A stretch of 63,268 nt of DNA from Bacillota bacterium (GCA_023453025.1 JAEXUD010000038.1:1-63268), one strand, 5' to 3'; numbered from the stretch's first letter, positions 44,064-52,783 are shown. The notes: a model not told the origin generated them from the sequence alone. Numbers and translations are program-made.

Positions 44064-44610
44064 TTTCTTCCCTCCATTTCTCCTTTAATAATATCTTTGC
44101 CCTGTAAAGTCTTGATGCTATAGTCTTTATAGGCACATCCTCTTCTCTTGCAATCATTTCGTAAGATTTTTCCTGAAAATAAAATTTATCAATAACTGAT
44201 CTATAAATTTCAGGCATATTATTTAAAATCTTTGTAAGAACCTCTTTTCTCTCCTTGTCAATTATAGATATTTCAAGATTATTTTTATCTGAAGCTGTGC
44301 TGTCAATTAAATCTGTTGTGTTATCAACTGCTTTTTCTCGAAACTTTGTCTTCTTTCTCCTTATCCAGTCTATAGACTTGTTTGCCGCTATTTTACCTAT
44401 CCATGCTTTAAAATTATTATCATCATAGGTCGGAAGTGAGGTATAGATTTGCAGAAATACTTCCTGCGCAACATTTTCAGCCTCTCCATAGTCCTTGATA
44501 AAATTTAATATAATTGCAAAAATATAATTCTTATAATTATTGACTATATTAGCAAAAGCCTTCTCGCTGCCCTCAATTGATTTTTTTATTAGCAAGCTTT
44601 CCCTTTCCAT
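44050..44610 (-). CDS. ECF-family RNA polymerase sigma factor
   Basis: The 186-residue protein has sigma region 2 (FANIVNNYKNYIFAIILNFI, GEAENVAQEVFLQIY) and region 4 with an HTH (MPEIYRSVIDKFYFQEKSYEMIAREEDV, TIASRLYRAK). This is an ECF sigma factor of the SigW/SigV kind. It directs transcription of its own operon and probably other envelope genes. An anti-sigma gene follows with overlap. A promoter is likely in the 240-base gap upstream, which otherwise holds the terminator of the previous gene. Confidence 0.92.
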   Translation of the reverse strand: MERESLLIKKSIEGSEKAFANIVNNYKNYIFAIILNFIKDYGEAENVAQEVFLQIYTSLPTYDDNNFKAWIGKIAANKSIDWIRRKKTKFREKAVDNTTDLIDSTASDKNNLEISIIDKERKEVLTKILNNMPEIYRSVIDKFYFQEKSYEMIAREEDVPIKTIASRLYRAKILLKEKWREENEAL

Positions 44611-44694
44611 ACCTCCCCTCCTTTCCGTACATTTATTATAACGTAACTAAATTATAAATTACTGCACAAAAAATAAATAATTTTAAAATAGAAA

Positions 44695-44748
44695 GCTTTC
44701 CCAATAAAAAAAGCCAATTGAACAGCAATTGACTTCTTTGGGGAAAGC
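44695..44748 (-). terminator. Nested hairpin terminator
   Basis: An inner stem (AAGCCAATTG at 44711-44720 with CAATTGACTT at 44726-44735) is followed on the minus strand by a run of seven T, and is enclosed by a second repeat (GCTTTCCC at 44695-44702 and GGGAAAGC at 44741-44748). The inner part ends transcription of the gene at 44851. The outer repeat gives the whole unit the look of a small palindromic insert. The rest of 44611-44850 holds nothing else I can support. Confidence 0.75.
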
Positions 44749-44850
44749 ATGTTGTTTAAATCTTCTGTTTCATTCTTTTACCTCTCAGAATAAATACTCC
44801 GGTTTAGCCTTTGCCATATTCAACTTCACATATAGACAAATTATCTGAAC

Positions 44851-45324
44851 TTAGTATACTTGTTCTTTTTTGCCGAATGGAATAAACAAATACGGTGTCA
44901 AGCTGCCAAAGAAAGCACCAAACCAAATATTTTCACTCACTCGATACAGTAACTGAGATACAATACTACTCCACTCAAAAATTTGAGAAGCATAAATGAA
45001 AAAAACAGCACCCGGACCGGTTGTGAGGTTAAACGCCCATTGAATTAAATCTATTATCAATCCAATAGCTACAATAATTGATGCAGAAAAGAATATTTCT
45101 TTTCGGGTCATGTTCCTAAAAACCATGCCTCCAACTATAAGCGTCACAATAAATATGACTCCATAGACTATAAGCACTCGTGTACCATCTGATGTAATTG
45201 TCCCATCCGGAAGCGTAACAATAGTAAATTGACCTATCAGAAAAACTACCACATTAAAAGCAGCCATGCCTGCAGCAATGCAAAATAGCGGTACTTTCCA
45301 GAGTATTTTCTTTCTTATCTTCAT
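44851..45324 (-). CDS. Hypothetical membrane protein, four helices
   Basis: A 157-residue protein with about four hydrophobic segments (starting KVPLFCIAAGMAAFNVVVFL and IVYGVIFIVTLIVGGMVF) and an acidic loop DGTITSDGTRV. No signature motif was recognised. A good ribosome site (GAGGGAGAAAG-like) precedes ATG 45324. It stands alone between the ECF operon and the toxin-antitoxin pair, with its own terminator at 44695-44748. The function is unknown. Confidence 0.7.
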   Translation of the reverse strand: MKIRKKILWKVPLFCIAAGMAAFNVVVFLIGQFTIVTLPDGTITSDGTRVLIVYGVIFIVTLIVGGMVFRNMTRKEIFFSASIIVAIGLIIDLIQWAFNLTTGPGAVFFIYASQIFEWSSIVSQLLYRVSENIWFGAFFGSLTPYLFIPFGKKEQVY

Positions 45325-45521
45325 GATCTTTCTCCCTCTCCGCCAACAAATTTCAATTTATCGCTCTCTCGGATTATAAACTATTTGAATTAATTGTATC
45401 ACAAAATACACCAAAATAAAATCAGAAATCCATGTTCAGTTTAAATCTGGCGCATAAATTTCCAAAGGTGTCAAGTACAAAACAGATGAACATCTTCAGT
45501 AAATCAAAGAAAGTGCAACTA

Positions 45522-45836
45522 TTACAAAATATGTCTCCAATTGCGTCTTGCATAGAGAATTCTCTCTATATCAACGACCCTTAGCTTTTCATTAATGGTA
45601 AAAAAAACAATATAATTTTTAACAAGCAGCTTGTGATATCCTAGCCTTGCAAGCCGTTCATCAACTACGAAAGGATATTTTTGCGGCATGCCCGCTAACC
45701 CACTGATTGCTTCTTCAATAATATCCATCATTTTCAATGCAGTTATGGGTGCTGATAGCTGTGCAGAAATATATCGAACAATGTTACGAAGGTCATTCTC
45801 AGCAGATTCTGATATATCAATCCTATATCTTTCCAT
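45522..45836 (-). CDS. Type II toxin, RelE/ParE family
   Basis: A 104-residue protein with the ParE/RelE pattern: an N-terminal ISESAENDLRNIVRYISAQL helix hairpin and a C-terminal VVDIERILYARRNWRHIL strand-helix containing the conserved Arg residues. ParE-type proteins poison gyrase, RelE-type ones cut mRNA on the ribosome; the sequence does not tell which. It overlaps the upstream Phd-like antitoxin gene by 14 bases, the usual operon order for such pairs. Confidence 0.88.
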   Translation of the reverse strand: MERYRIDISESAENDLRNIVRYISAQLSAPITALKMMDIIEEAISGLAGMPQKYPFVVDERLARLGYHKLLVKNYIVFFTINEKLRVVDIERILYARRNWRHIL

Positions 45837-46095
45837 CAGCTATCTCCTGCCGAATATCTTTCATGACATCTTCAAGCGGTCGCTTCCTTCCCTCTGTTGT
45901 GGCTGCTTTTCCCTCGTCAAGCAGGCGGTAAAGTTCAAGTTTGCCATTGAGAATTTCATATGTCTCAATGCTCATAACAGCCAAATCACCTTGTCCATTC
46001 TTGGTAATATATACAGGTTCTCTGCTTTCATGGCAGAATGTTGAAATTTCGTTATAATTATTTCTTAAGTCCGTGCTGGATTTAATATTTGGCAC
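45823..46095 (-). CDS. Type II antitoxin, Phd/YefM family
   Basis: A 90-residue protein with the Phd/YefM DNA-binding fold: SSTDLRNNYNEISTFCHESREPVYITKNGQGDLAVMS is the family core, followed by a toxin-binding helical tail. It neutralises the adjacent ParE/RelE-like toxin and represses the operon. A GTG at 46095 with AGGAGG at a good distance is a better start than the ATG at 46134, which gives an unusual extra 13 residues. Confidence 0.88.
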   Translation of the reverse strand: MPNIKSSTDLRNNYNEISTFCHESREPVYITKNGQGDLAVMSIETYEILNGKLELYRLLDEGKAATTEGRKRPLEDVMKDIRQEIADGKI

Positions 46096-46172
46096 AAAAT
46101 CAACCTCCTCATCTAATCTAAAGATATTATACATTAATTTCTTTAGATTATCAAGTAAACTGCATATGAAAA

Positions 46173-46215
46173 AAGCTGCATTTTTATTGGTTTATTACCA
46201 GTAAAAATGCAGCTT
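46173..46215. terminator. Long hairpin at the boundary of the GC-rich element
   Basis: An 18-bp stem with one G-U pair (46173-46190 and 46198-46215; arm starting AAGCTGCATTTTTA) and a 7-base loop lies upstream of the antitoxin gene. A-runs and T-runs flank it on both sides, so it can act as a bidirectional terminator. It marks the change from AT-rich chromosome to GC-rich mobile DNA. The stretch 46216-46354 holds no gene I can support. Confidence 0.65.
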
Positions 46216-46354
46216 ACAGCTTGTGGACACCGTGGAAAAAAGATTTCTTATCTTTCTCCAAAGAGAGCGCCAAATTCTCAAAATAAATCAGATTCTCCGC
46301 AGGCAATGACCAATTTTATGATGCCATAAATCCTCAGACTCTTCATGGTCGTGT

Positions 46355-46573
46355 TCAAATAATTATGCGGCTGTTTTCGGTCGGTGTGCTCCCCATTGAT
46401 AATTCCTGCCCTGTTTTCTGATAAAAGGCGGCGGGAGCTTCTTTGGTTAAACCATATCGGGCGGCGGCTTTAAATGGATGATTTGTTTCTGCGCCAATGT
46501 TTTTGATGAAACGGAACGCTCCAGAAACGAATAATCCTGCCAGCATGAAATGGACTGTTTTCGCATATTTTTT
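46355..46573 (-). pseudogene. Out-of-frame 3' continuation of the DUF1016-type gene
   Basis: The frame of the DUF1016-like gene changes at the A6 run (46568-46573). Reading in the +1 frame from there gives a coherent stretch (YAKTVHFMLAGLFVSGAF, then RYGLTKEAPAAF) that ends in a TAA at 46355, whereas the in-frame tail looks like nonsense rich in Cys, Trp and Pro. Adding one base to the A-run would join both parts into one protein of about 291 residues. A sequencing error in the homopolymer is the main alternative. Confidence 0.45.
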
Positions 46574-47229
46574 ATTCTTCTTCCGGTTGGAAGCATTGCG
46601 AGGATTTTGCTATAGCCACTACCATTGTTTCGGTGCAGAGCATCCCCTTGGCAGGGAGGCTCACACGCTGTCACAAACGGCTCACACGCTGTTTCAACTG
46701 ATGTGGTGGTGTCTACTGCTTCATCGATGCGGCTATCGCTTACAGGGGCGCAGCTGGGTTCCACTTTTTCGGAGCAATTTTCTGCATGGAGGGTATCGGC
46801 AAAGGCATCCTCCTGAATGGCATTCATGAGCGACAGCTTGGAAAGGTTCCGTTCCGCCGCAAGGTCAATATAAAATGAACGCTGCTCATCGGTTTCGCAG
46901 CACTCCAGTATCACGGCGTTTTGTGTCCAGCCAAGGGACTGTGCCCTGCTCATAAGAGCCGGGCTGTTTTCATAAGTGCGGTAAAAGTCACGCATCCTGC
47001 GGAGATTGCGAAGAGAGAAGCCTTTCAGCAATGGAAATCGGTCGGCGAGCATCTCAGCCAAATGCGGGATAAACGCCTTTTCACCCTGACAGCAGATGCA
47101 TTGACCAATCCGTGTATAAAGCTCCAGCAATGCCCGATTGCAGGGCTTCTCGTCTTTTTCATAGCATTCAGCTACCGCAGAGGAAATCTGTTCCAGATAC
47201 AGGGCACTGTTCTTTTTCAACGCTTTCAT
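46447..47229 (-). CDS. DUF1016 (YhcG N-terminal domain) protein, probably frameshifted
   Basis: The first 150 residues match the N-terminal domain of DUF1016/YhcG proteins: ALLELYTRIGQCICCQGEK, then the GFSLRNLRRMRDFYRTY segment typical of this family. The PD-(D/E)XK nuclease domain that normally follows is missing, as in short versions carried by Clostridia elements. From about residue 215 the in-frame sequence looks non-coding and the coding signal moves to another frame, so the 3' end is probably frameshifted (see 46355-46573). The domain binds DNA in some relatives. The gene ends the mobile-element block. Confidence 0.6.
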   Translation of the reverse strand: MKALKKNSALYLEQISSAVAECYEKDEKPCNRALLELYTRIGQCICCQGEKAFIPHLAEMLADRFPLLKGFSLRNLRRMRDFYRTYENSPALMSRAQSLGWTQNAVILECCETDEQRSFYIDLAAERNLSKLSLMNAIQEDAFADTLHAENCSEKVEPSCAPVSDSRIDEAVDTTTSVETACEPFVTACEPPCQGDALHRNNGSGYSKILAMLPTGRRIKNMRKQSISCWQDYSFLERSVSSKTLAQKQIIHLKPPPDMV

Positions 47230-47312
47230 AGACTTCTCCTTTCCGGCTCCGTGGAGCCTGTTTTTTTATGTACCCGGCAGAGCAAGCTCCGCCGGTGAAA
47301 TGCTTGGAATTG

Positions 47313-47684
47313 TTAGTAGCTTTGTTTCATTTCAAGGCCGCCGTCCTGCTGTGCAGTTGCTTCATCCATATGAACGCCCAGCCGGTTGGGAAGATAATCA
47401 CTCAGCCAAGTGCCGCCGAAGGCACTGTGTGACTGCAAACGCCACATGGTGAGCTTTCCCATATGCAAATCCACATTTTCCATGGAAAACAGCAGATTGG
47501 TACAGCCGTCATGCTCAAAAGCGAAAACATCCTTGAAGGCGTCGCCGTTTTGCAGGATGCCTTCCTGTGTCAGCAGATCATTGATGCCGTTTACCCATTC
47601 TGAAAGTTCCCCGCCGCAGCCTTGGATAATCAATCCCTCACGATCTGTCATGGTGCGAAGCTCATCTGTCGTAATCCGTTTCAC
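47313..47684 (-). CDS. Hypothetical mobile-element protein, 123 residues
   Basis: A soluble acidic protein that starts at GTG 47684 with GGAGG seven bases upstream. The pattern (IIQGCGGELSEWVNGINDLLTQEGIL, then GTWLSDYLPNRLG) is one I associate with small conserved genes next to DUF4314 genes in Clostridia integrative elements, but I know no function. It lies 13 bases after the DUF4314 gene and ahead of the DUF1016-type gene, on the same strand as the recombinases. Confidence 0.65.
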   Translation of the reverse strand: MKRITTDELRTMTDREGLIIQGCGGELSEWVNGINDLLTQEGILQNGDAFKDVFAFEHDGCTNLLFSMENVDLHMGKLTMWRLQSHSAFGGTWLSDYLPNRLGVHMDEATAQQDGGLEMKQSY

Positions 47685-47697
47685 GGTATTTCCTCCC

Positions 47698-47979
47698 TCA
47701 TTCCATTTTCATGTTGAACTGCTGAGTGGGACTTTTCTCCGGCTCAGACGGTGCCGGACGTGAGAGAACCGAGAAGCCGTCCTCGCCGGGAACGACGACG
47801 AGAGTACGTCCATTGTCAAAGGTGCAGTGAAGTGTGCCGATATCATCCACGAAATTTACCGTTCCTTCCGTTCCCGGCGCAATGGGAGCATAGGGGTCGT
47901 CCATACTGTCGAGGCGGATGCGGGTTCCGCTGGGATATCGCTCTTTCATCCGCTGTGCTTTTTGGTAATCGAATAACAT
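47698..47979 (-). CDS. DUF4314 domain protein
   Basis: The 93-residue protein has the DUF4314 core YPSGTRIRLDSMDDPYAPI, GTEGTVNFVDDIG and DNGRTLVVVPGEDGF. These small beta-barrel-like proteins occur in Firmicutes integrative elements and phages; no function is known. AGGAGG lies seven bases before ATG 47979, while the ATG at 47985 is too close to it, so I start at 47979. It is transcribed with the recombinases and the 123-residue gene downstream. Confidence 0.8.
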   Translation of the reverse strand: MLFDYQKAQRMKERYPSGTRIRLDSMDDPYAPIAPGTEGTVNFVDDIGTLHCTFDNGRTLVVVPGEDGFSVLSRPAPSEPEKSPTQQFNMKME

Positions 47980-48072
47980 TTTCATTCCTCCTGATTAAAA
48001 TTTGTACCCAGCTACTTATGGGATATAGAAAATCAGGTGCAGGATATTTCCCCGCACCTGATGCCGTGGCCC

Positions 48073-49692
48073 TTATATGATCTGCTCAAGCTCTGTTCCA
48101 TCCTTGAAACGGATGAGCAGTTTTTCCTCGCTGAGTACCGTAATGGCGCTGATCAGCTGCCGCACCGTGACCTCGTCAAAGGTGGCGATGCCGGTGTCCA
48201 TCGATTCCAGCTCGGCGGCAAGCTGTTCCACGCGCTCGTCCGCCTGTTCGGTATCCTGCTTATTTTTTTCCAGTTCGCTCCGTTTTGCCACCAGTGCGGA
48301 AAATTCCATGCTGACCTTTTTCAGTTCCTCATCGTATTGGGTGGAATCCGCTCCCACAGCGGCGGCGAGCTGAAGGAGCCTGTACTGCTGTTCCCGCAGT
48401 TCGGAGAGTCTGCTGTCGATGGCTGCGAGGCTGGTTTCACCGCCCTTTGGTGTGAGTGTGGTGCGGATGCTGTCCTGTAGAATCGCTTTCATGCTCTTTA
48501 GGCTGAACATCTCATTCATGGCGCTGACCACCGCAGTGTGAATCCGGCTTTCCTCCAGCGTAGGGGCATCCTTGCAGAACTTTTTGCCGTTCTCCAGACG
48601 GTTGATGCACCGCCAGACGATTTTCCTGCCCTCCGGTCTGCTCCATGTCACTCGGCGGTAGGGACTGCCGCAGTTCCCACAGGATAACAGCTCGGTCAGC
48701 ACATATTTGCCACTGTATTTCGCAAGCTCGGTTTTGGCGGCGGCGCTGACCTTTTTCAGGCTGGAGCGCCGTGCCATTTCCTCCTGTATCCGCTGAAAGG
48801 TCAGCCGGTCGATGATGGCGGGATGGCTGTTCTCCACGTAGTATTGGGGGAGCTCGCCAGTGTTCTTCTTGGTCTGACGGGTGAAAAGGTCTGCAATGTA
48901 GGTTTTCTGGAGCAGAGCGTCTCCCATGTATTTCTCGTTTCGAAGCATCCCTCGTATCACGCCGTCATTCCACTTTTTATGCCCCCGCGCCGTTTCGATG
49001 CCGTCTATTTCAAGGTCCGCAATGATTTTGGCTACGCTGTGCCCAATCAGATACCGTGAAAAAATCCTGCGGACGATTTCCGCTTCCTCCGGGTCGATTT
49101 CAGGCAGATCGTTCTCGCCCCTGCGGTAGCCTAAAAAACCGGCATAGTGAAAGTAAACCTTGCCGTCCTTGAAATTCTTGCGGTGTCCCCAGCGAATGTT
49201 GCCGCTCATGGATTCGCTCTCGGCCTGTGCCTGGCTCATCATAAAGGTGAGGATCATTTCATTGTCCATATAGAGGGTGTTGACATTTTCCTTTTCAAAG
49301 AAAACCCCTACGCCCATCCGCTTGAGCCTGCGGACATAATCGAGGCCGTCCAGCGTATTCCGGCAGAACCGGGACACCGACTTCGTGATGACAAGGTCTA
49401 CTTTTCCTTTTTCACAGGCTTTGATCATCCGCAGAAAATCCTTGCGCTTTTTGGTGGAGGTCGCGGTTTTGCCCTCGTCCGCAAACATATCCACCATGGT
49501 CCATTCCTGCTGGGCGGCTATTTTCTCGGTGTAATATTCAATCTGCGCCTGATAGCTGTCGAGCTGTTCCTCGGAGCTGGTGGAAACGCGGCAGTAGGGT
49601 GCCACGCGGAGATGTTTTTTTCGGATGTCCTTCTGGTCATATGTCGGATCGGCCGGAATCACCGTAACCTTTCTCACTGCGCTTTCATGCAT
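48073..49692 (-). CDS. Large serine recombinase
   Basis: The 539-residue protein starts with the resolvase catalytic domain, VAPYCRVSTSSEEQLDSYQ, where the Ser of CRVST is the nucleophile, and continues with the recombinase domain (FLGYRRGENDLPEIDPEEAEIVRRIF), a zinc-ribbon (CGNCGSPYRR) and a coiled-coil. Such enzymes integrate and excise elements between att sites. It is one of three tandem recombinase genes and overlaps the catalytically headless one by 19 bases. It is probably one of the two active partners. Confidence 0.92.
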   Translation of the reverse strand: MHESAVRKVTVIPADPTYDQKDIRKKHLRVAPYCRVSTSSEEQLDSYQAQIEYYTEKIAAQQEWTMVDMFADEGKTATSTKKRKDFLRMIKACEKGKVDLVITKSVSRFCRNTLDGLDYVRRLKRMGVGVFFEKENVNTLYMDNEMILTFMMSQAQAESESMSGNIRWGHRKNFKDGKVYFHYAGFLGYRRGENDLPEIDPEEAEIVRRIFSRYLIGHSVAKIIADLEIDGIETARGHKKWNDGVIRGMLRNEKYMGDALLQKTYIADLFTRQTKKNTGELPQYYVENSHPAIIDRLTFQRIQEEMARRSSLKKVSAAAKTELAKYSGKYVLTELLSCGNCGSPYRRVTWSRPEGRKIVWRCINRLENGKKFCKDAPTLEESRIHTAVVSAMNEMFSLKSMKAILQDSIRTTLTPKGGETSLAAIDSRLSELREQQYRLLQLAAAVGADSTQYDEELKKVSMEFSALVAKRSELEKNKQDTEQADERVEQLAAELESMDTGIATFDEVTVRQLISAITVLSEEKLLIRFKDGTELEQII

Positions 49693-50561
49693 TTTGCATC
49701 CTCCTTTCCACCTTCTTCAAGGGTTTTTCCGTTGATCAGCTGTAAGTGGAGACCGCCGTCAGCCGTAAAATGAACCTCCTGCACCGCCGTTTTGAAAATT
49801 TCTCCGCGGAGTGCATCACTCATGGGCTGCCTGCCGATTTTATTTCTCAGGCTCCGCATTTGATAATAGGGCGTGGCATCGGAGATTCCACTGTACTGCT
49901 CAGCGGCGCAGGCCAGTATCAGCATTTTGGTATATTCTGCACCCGGCTCGGCCTTGTTCAGCTCCCGGATGACCTCGTTTCGGATGCGTACCGCCTCCAG
50001 CGTGGGTTCCTCTGTATTCTGTGGCAGGAGCCAGTCTAAGAGGTTCAGAGTCTGCGCCAGCACATCCAGCCTTTCGGATAGAGCTGTGCGGATATCCTCG
50101 TCCTCTATGTAACGGCGGTTGGTACAACCCTCCTTTTCGCAGTACCAGCGGGGCTTTCCCCCAGCTCTGGTATCCCGGAGCATCCTGCCGCCGCACACGC
50201 CGCAGACCGCCTTTTCCCGGATGGGTCCGATGTAATCCGGGCAGGGGGTAAAGGTGTTCTTTTCTCCCCGGACAAGCTGGGCGCGCAGAAAGGCTTCCGG
50301 CTCAAGGATGGGGGGATATTCCTTTTCCCCAAGGTAACGTTCGTTTTCGAGGATGCGCTTAACCATGTGCTTGTTCCATTCAGCCGTGTGGCTGTGGTAG
50401 CGAAGCCCCCTGCGCATCATTTCGGCGGCAATTTTGCTGTAGGCCATGCCGTCCGCATAAAGCCTGAAAATCTCTTTGACTGCCGCCGATTCCGTGGGAT
50501 TGCACTGCAGCTCACCCTTTTTCATGGTATACCCGAAGGGGATTTTTCTCTGCCATGCCAT
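49674..50561 (-). CDS. Serine-recombinase-like protein lacking the catalytic domain
   Basis: The 295-residue protein contains only the recombinase-domain (FGYTMKKGELQCNPTESAAVKEIFRLYADGMAYSKIA) and zinc-ribbon (CGVCGGRM, WYCEKEGC) parts of a large serine recombinase. The N-terminal Ser nucleophile domain is absent, and the gene starts with a proper ATG one base after the preceding recombinase stop, so this is a designed short form and not a broken gene. It is probably a DNA-binding accessory (directionality or scaffold) subunit. It lies between two full recombinase genes with overlaps. Confidence 0.85.
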   Translation of the reverse strand: MAWQRKIPFGYTMKKGELQCNPTESAAVKEIFRLYADGMAYSKIAAEMMRRGLRYHSHTAEWNKHMVKRILENERYLGEKEYPPILEPEAFLRAQLVRGEKNTFTPCPDYIGPIREKAVCGVCGGRMLRDTRAGGKPRWYCEKEGCTNRRYIEDEDIRTALSERLDVLAQTLNLLDWLLPQNTEEPTLEAVRIRNEVIRELNKAEPGAEYTKMLILACAAEQYSGISDATPYYQMRSLRNKIGRQPMSDALRGEIFKTAVQEVHFTADGGLHLQLINGKTLEEGGKEDAKCMKAQ

Positions 50562-50562
50562 A

Positions 50563-52143
50563 TTACCGCACCGTCCTTTCCATGGTTTCTTTCAGCATCA
50601 GACCGTTGTGAAGGCTGATGCTCATCGCTGTTTCCGAGGAGATGGTGATGTTCTCTACCAGCGTTTCAAATATTTCTTCTGTGAGCTCTGCCAGATATTC
50701 GGGGCTGTCCTCCAGATAGTCAAGCATGGCTTGGGTGGCTTTGATTTGACTGTCCTCGCCGTTGGCCTCCATAATGCGGCGGCGTTGACGACGCTGCTCC
50801 CGGAGCTTAAAGTCGATTTCGCCGGTTTGGGATAAATAAAGAGCAGAATCTACGTATCCCTTCGACTTGAGTCGAACAAGAACGAGATTCTGCTCGGTGA
50901 GCTGGGCGATTTCTTTGTCGATATCATTGATTCTGCGGTTGGAGCGAAGCTCCTTTTCCCGAAGCTCGGTCAGCTGAGATAAGACCGGGGACAGGATTTG
51001 TGTACGATGCCGTTTCAGCTTGTGGTACATACGGAGGATTGCCGTGACAATCTGTTCCTCCGGTATCTGTGAGGTGGGGCAAAGGTCTTTGTCACGGTCA
51101 TGCCTCCGGCAAGTCCAGTAGACCTTTTCGTTGACGATTTTTCTGCGGAACAGGGTTCCGCAGCTTTCACAGCGGATTTTCTTTGCCAGCAGTGCGGAGG
51201 AAACCGTTCCGTTTGTCTGCCTCCGTCGGCTTTCCATCAGTGCCTGCACCCGCTGAAAGTCCTCCTTGGAAATAATCGCCTCATGGCAGTTCTCTACAAA
51301 GTATTTCGGTTTCTCACCCTTGTTGCGCACCTGCCGGAACGGGATTTCGTTGGTGGCAAAGCTCTTTTGCCAGATCATATCTCCGGTGTAGGCGATGTTG
51401 GCGAGGATGTACGCCACTGTGCCTGGGTGCCAGACAGTTCGCCTCTTGGTGCGGGGGATGCCTGCCTTGTTCAGCTCGTCTGCGATGTCGTTCTTTCCCT
51501 GACCGCTGAGATAAGCGGCATAAATGCGGCGCACCACCTCGGCCTGTTCGGGAATAATCATCAGGGTGCGCCCCTCCAGCCTGTAACCATAAGGCTCGGA
51601 CGGTGATAGGTAGTCACCCTTTTCCATACGGATGCGGACGCTGATCCGCATATTGTTTGAGTGGTTCTGTGACTCCATCTGTGAAAAAGCACCGTAGATG
51701 GTGGCGATCTGCTCCGACGTCATTTTGCCGGTGTCGATGTTCTCTTTTTCAAAGTGGATGGAGATGCCCAGCCGTAAAAGCTCTCGCACATACTGGATGT
51801 ATTCCTTGGTATTCCTTGCGAATCGGGATATGGATTTGACGAGGACGCGGTCGATCTTTCCATCCCGGCAGTCCTGTATCATCCGGTTGAATTCATCCCG
51901 CTTGTTTGCGACGAGGCCGGAAATACCCTCGTCAGCGTAAATGTCCGCCAGCTCCCAGCTCTCCTGTGCGGCGATGTGCCGGGTGTAATAATCTACCTGT
52001 GCGATGTAGGAATTCTGCTGATCCTCCGAATCGCTGCTCACACGGGCGTATGCCGCCACACGGAGCTTTGCAATTTCCGGCTTTCTCGCCTGTATCAATG
52101 TAATTTTGGGCGCTTCCGCCGATGTTGAATTGGGTTGATACAT
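50563..52143 (-). CDS. Large serine recombinase
   Basis: A 526-residue recombinase, the first gene of the three. The catalytic domain has AAYARVSSDSEDQQNSY (Ser of ARVS as nucleophile), FARNTKEYIQYVRELL and the ADEGISG segment; the recombinase domain, a zinc ribbon (RCESCGTLFRRK) and a C-terminal coiled-coil follow. It shares only the general fold with the enzyme at 48073. The tandem suggests hetero-oligomeric integration machinery. The element's attachment site should lie near this gene group but could not be located by eye. Confidence 0.92.
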   Translation of the reverse strand: MYQPNSTSAEAPKITLIQARKPEIAKLRVAAYARVSSDSEDQQNSYIAQVDYYTRHIAAQESWELADIYADEGISGLVANKRDEFNRMIQDCRDGKIDRVLVKSISRFARNTKEYIQYVRELLRLGISIHFEKENIDTGKMTSEQIATIYGAFSQMESQNHSNNMRISVRIRMEKGDYLSPSEPYGYRLEGRTLMIIPEQAEVVRRIYAAYLSGQGKNDIADELNKAGIPRTKRRTVWHPGTVAYILANIAYTGDMIWQKSFATNEIPFRQVRNKGEKPKYFVENCHEAIISKEDFQRVQALMESRRRQTNGTVSSALLAKKIRCESCGTLFRRKIVNEKVYWTCRRHDRDKDLCPTSQIPEEQIVTAILRMYHKLKRHRTQILSPVLSQLTELREKELRSNRRINDIDKEIAQLTEQNLVLVRLKSKGYVDSALYLSQTGEIDFKLREQRRQRRRIMEANGEDSQIKATQAMLDYLEDSPEYLAELTEEIFETLVENITISSETAMSISLHNGLMLKETMERTVR

Positions 52144-52235
52144 CTTTTTTCCCTCCTTTCAACGACATACACTACCACACCTCCCGGCATATAGCTACTG
52201 AATAGTTGATAATATTCAGAAAACAATTCCGGAAC

Positions 52236-52394
52236 TCAGCAGGGCGCGATGATGGTGGGGCGCAACCTGCGTTCCAAGTCTTTTTTAACCTGTTCAAGCT
52301 CCTTGTTGGTCATGCCCTTGACGGCTGCAAGCCATGTGAGCTGCTGCAGGGCGGCAGCGTACATCAGATTATTGGATACCTGTGCGTTTGTCAT
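52236..52394 (-). CDS. Small protein of 52 residues following the MazF-like gene
   Basis: The ATG overlaps the stop of the MazF-like gene (ATGA), with GGGAGGG seven bases upstream, so it is translated by coupling. The sequence is mostly helical (LMYAAALQQLTWLAAVKGMTN, then KELEQVKKDLERR) and resembles the short SHOCT-like proteins that accompany recombinases in Clostridia elements. It could be the antitoxin of the MazF-like protein, but MazF antitoxins normally precede the toxin, so this is only a suggestion. Confidence 0.7.
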   Translation of the reverse strand: MTNAQVSNNLMYAAALQQLTWLAAVKGMTNKELEQVKKDLERRLRPTIIAPC

Positions 52395-52783
52395 GGCGTT
52401 TCCCTCCCTGATAAAATAGGCGCCGGAGCCAGCCCGACGCTGATTGCCAGTGCCTCGTCAATTTTTTGCATTTCCTGTTCATCCAGCCTGCCGACATATT
52501 CCCGAAGCCTGCTGCGGTCGATGGTGCGTATCTGCTCCAGAAGCACAAAGGACTCCTTCAGGCGGCCGCAGGCATGACCGATGCTTGCATGGGTGGGGAG
52601 CGACTTTTTCGGCTTCGCGGTAATGGCGGCGGCAATCACGGTGGGACTGTAGCGGTTTCCAACATTGTTTTGCAATATGACAAGGGGCCGAACGCCGCCC
52701 TGTTCCGAGCCAACCGTTGGATTTAAATCTGCGTAGTAGATGTCACCTCGTAAAATGGTATTATGGAACTGTTTCAAATACAC
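52391..52783 (-). CDS. Type II toxin, PemK/MazF family
   Basis: A 130-residue protein with the MazF pattern: ILRGDIYYADLNPTVGSEQGGVRPLVILQNN at the N-terminus, then VIAAAITAKPKKSLPTH, typical of PemK-type endoribonucleases that cut mRNA. All core motifs are present, so it should be active. No MazE-like antitoxin precedes it; the only linked small gene is the 52-residue one downstream. It stands at the head of the recombinase string behind a long untranslated leader. Confidence 0.87.
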   Translation of the reverse strand: MYLKQFHNTILRGDIYYADLNPTVGSEQGGVRPLVILQNNVGNRYSPTVIAAAITAKPKKSLPTHASIGHACGRLKESFVLLEQIRTIDRSRLREYVGRLDEQEMQKIDEALAISVGLAPAPILSGRETP

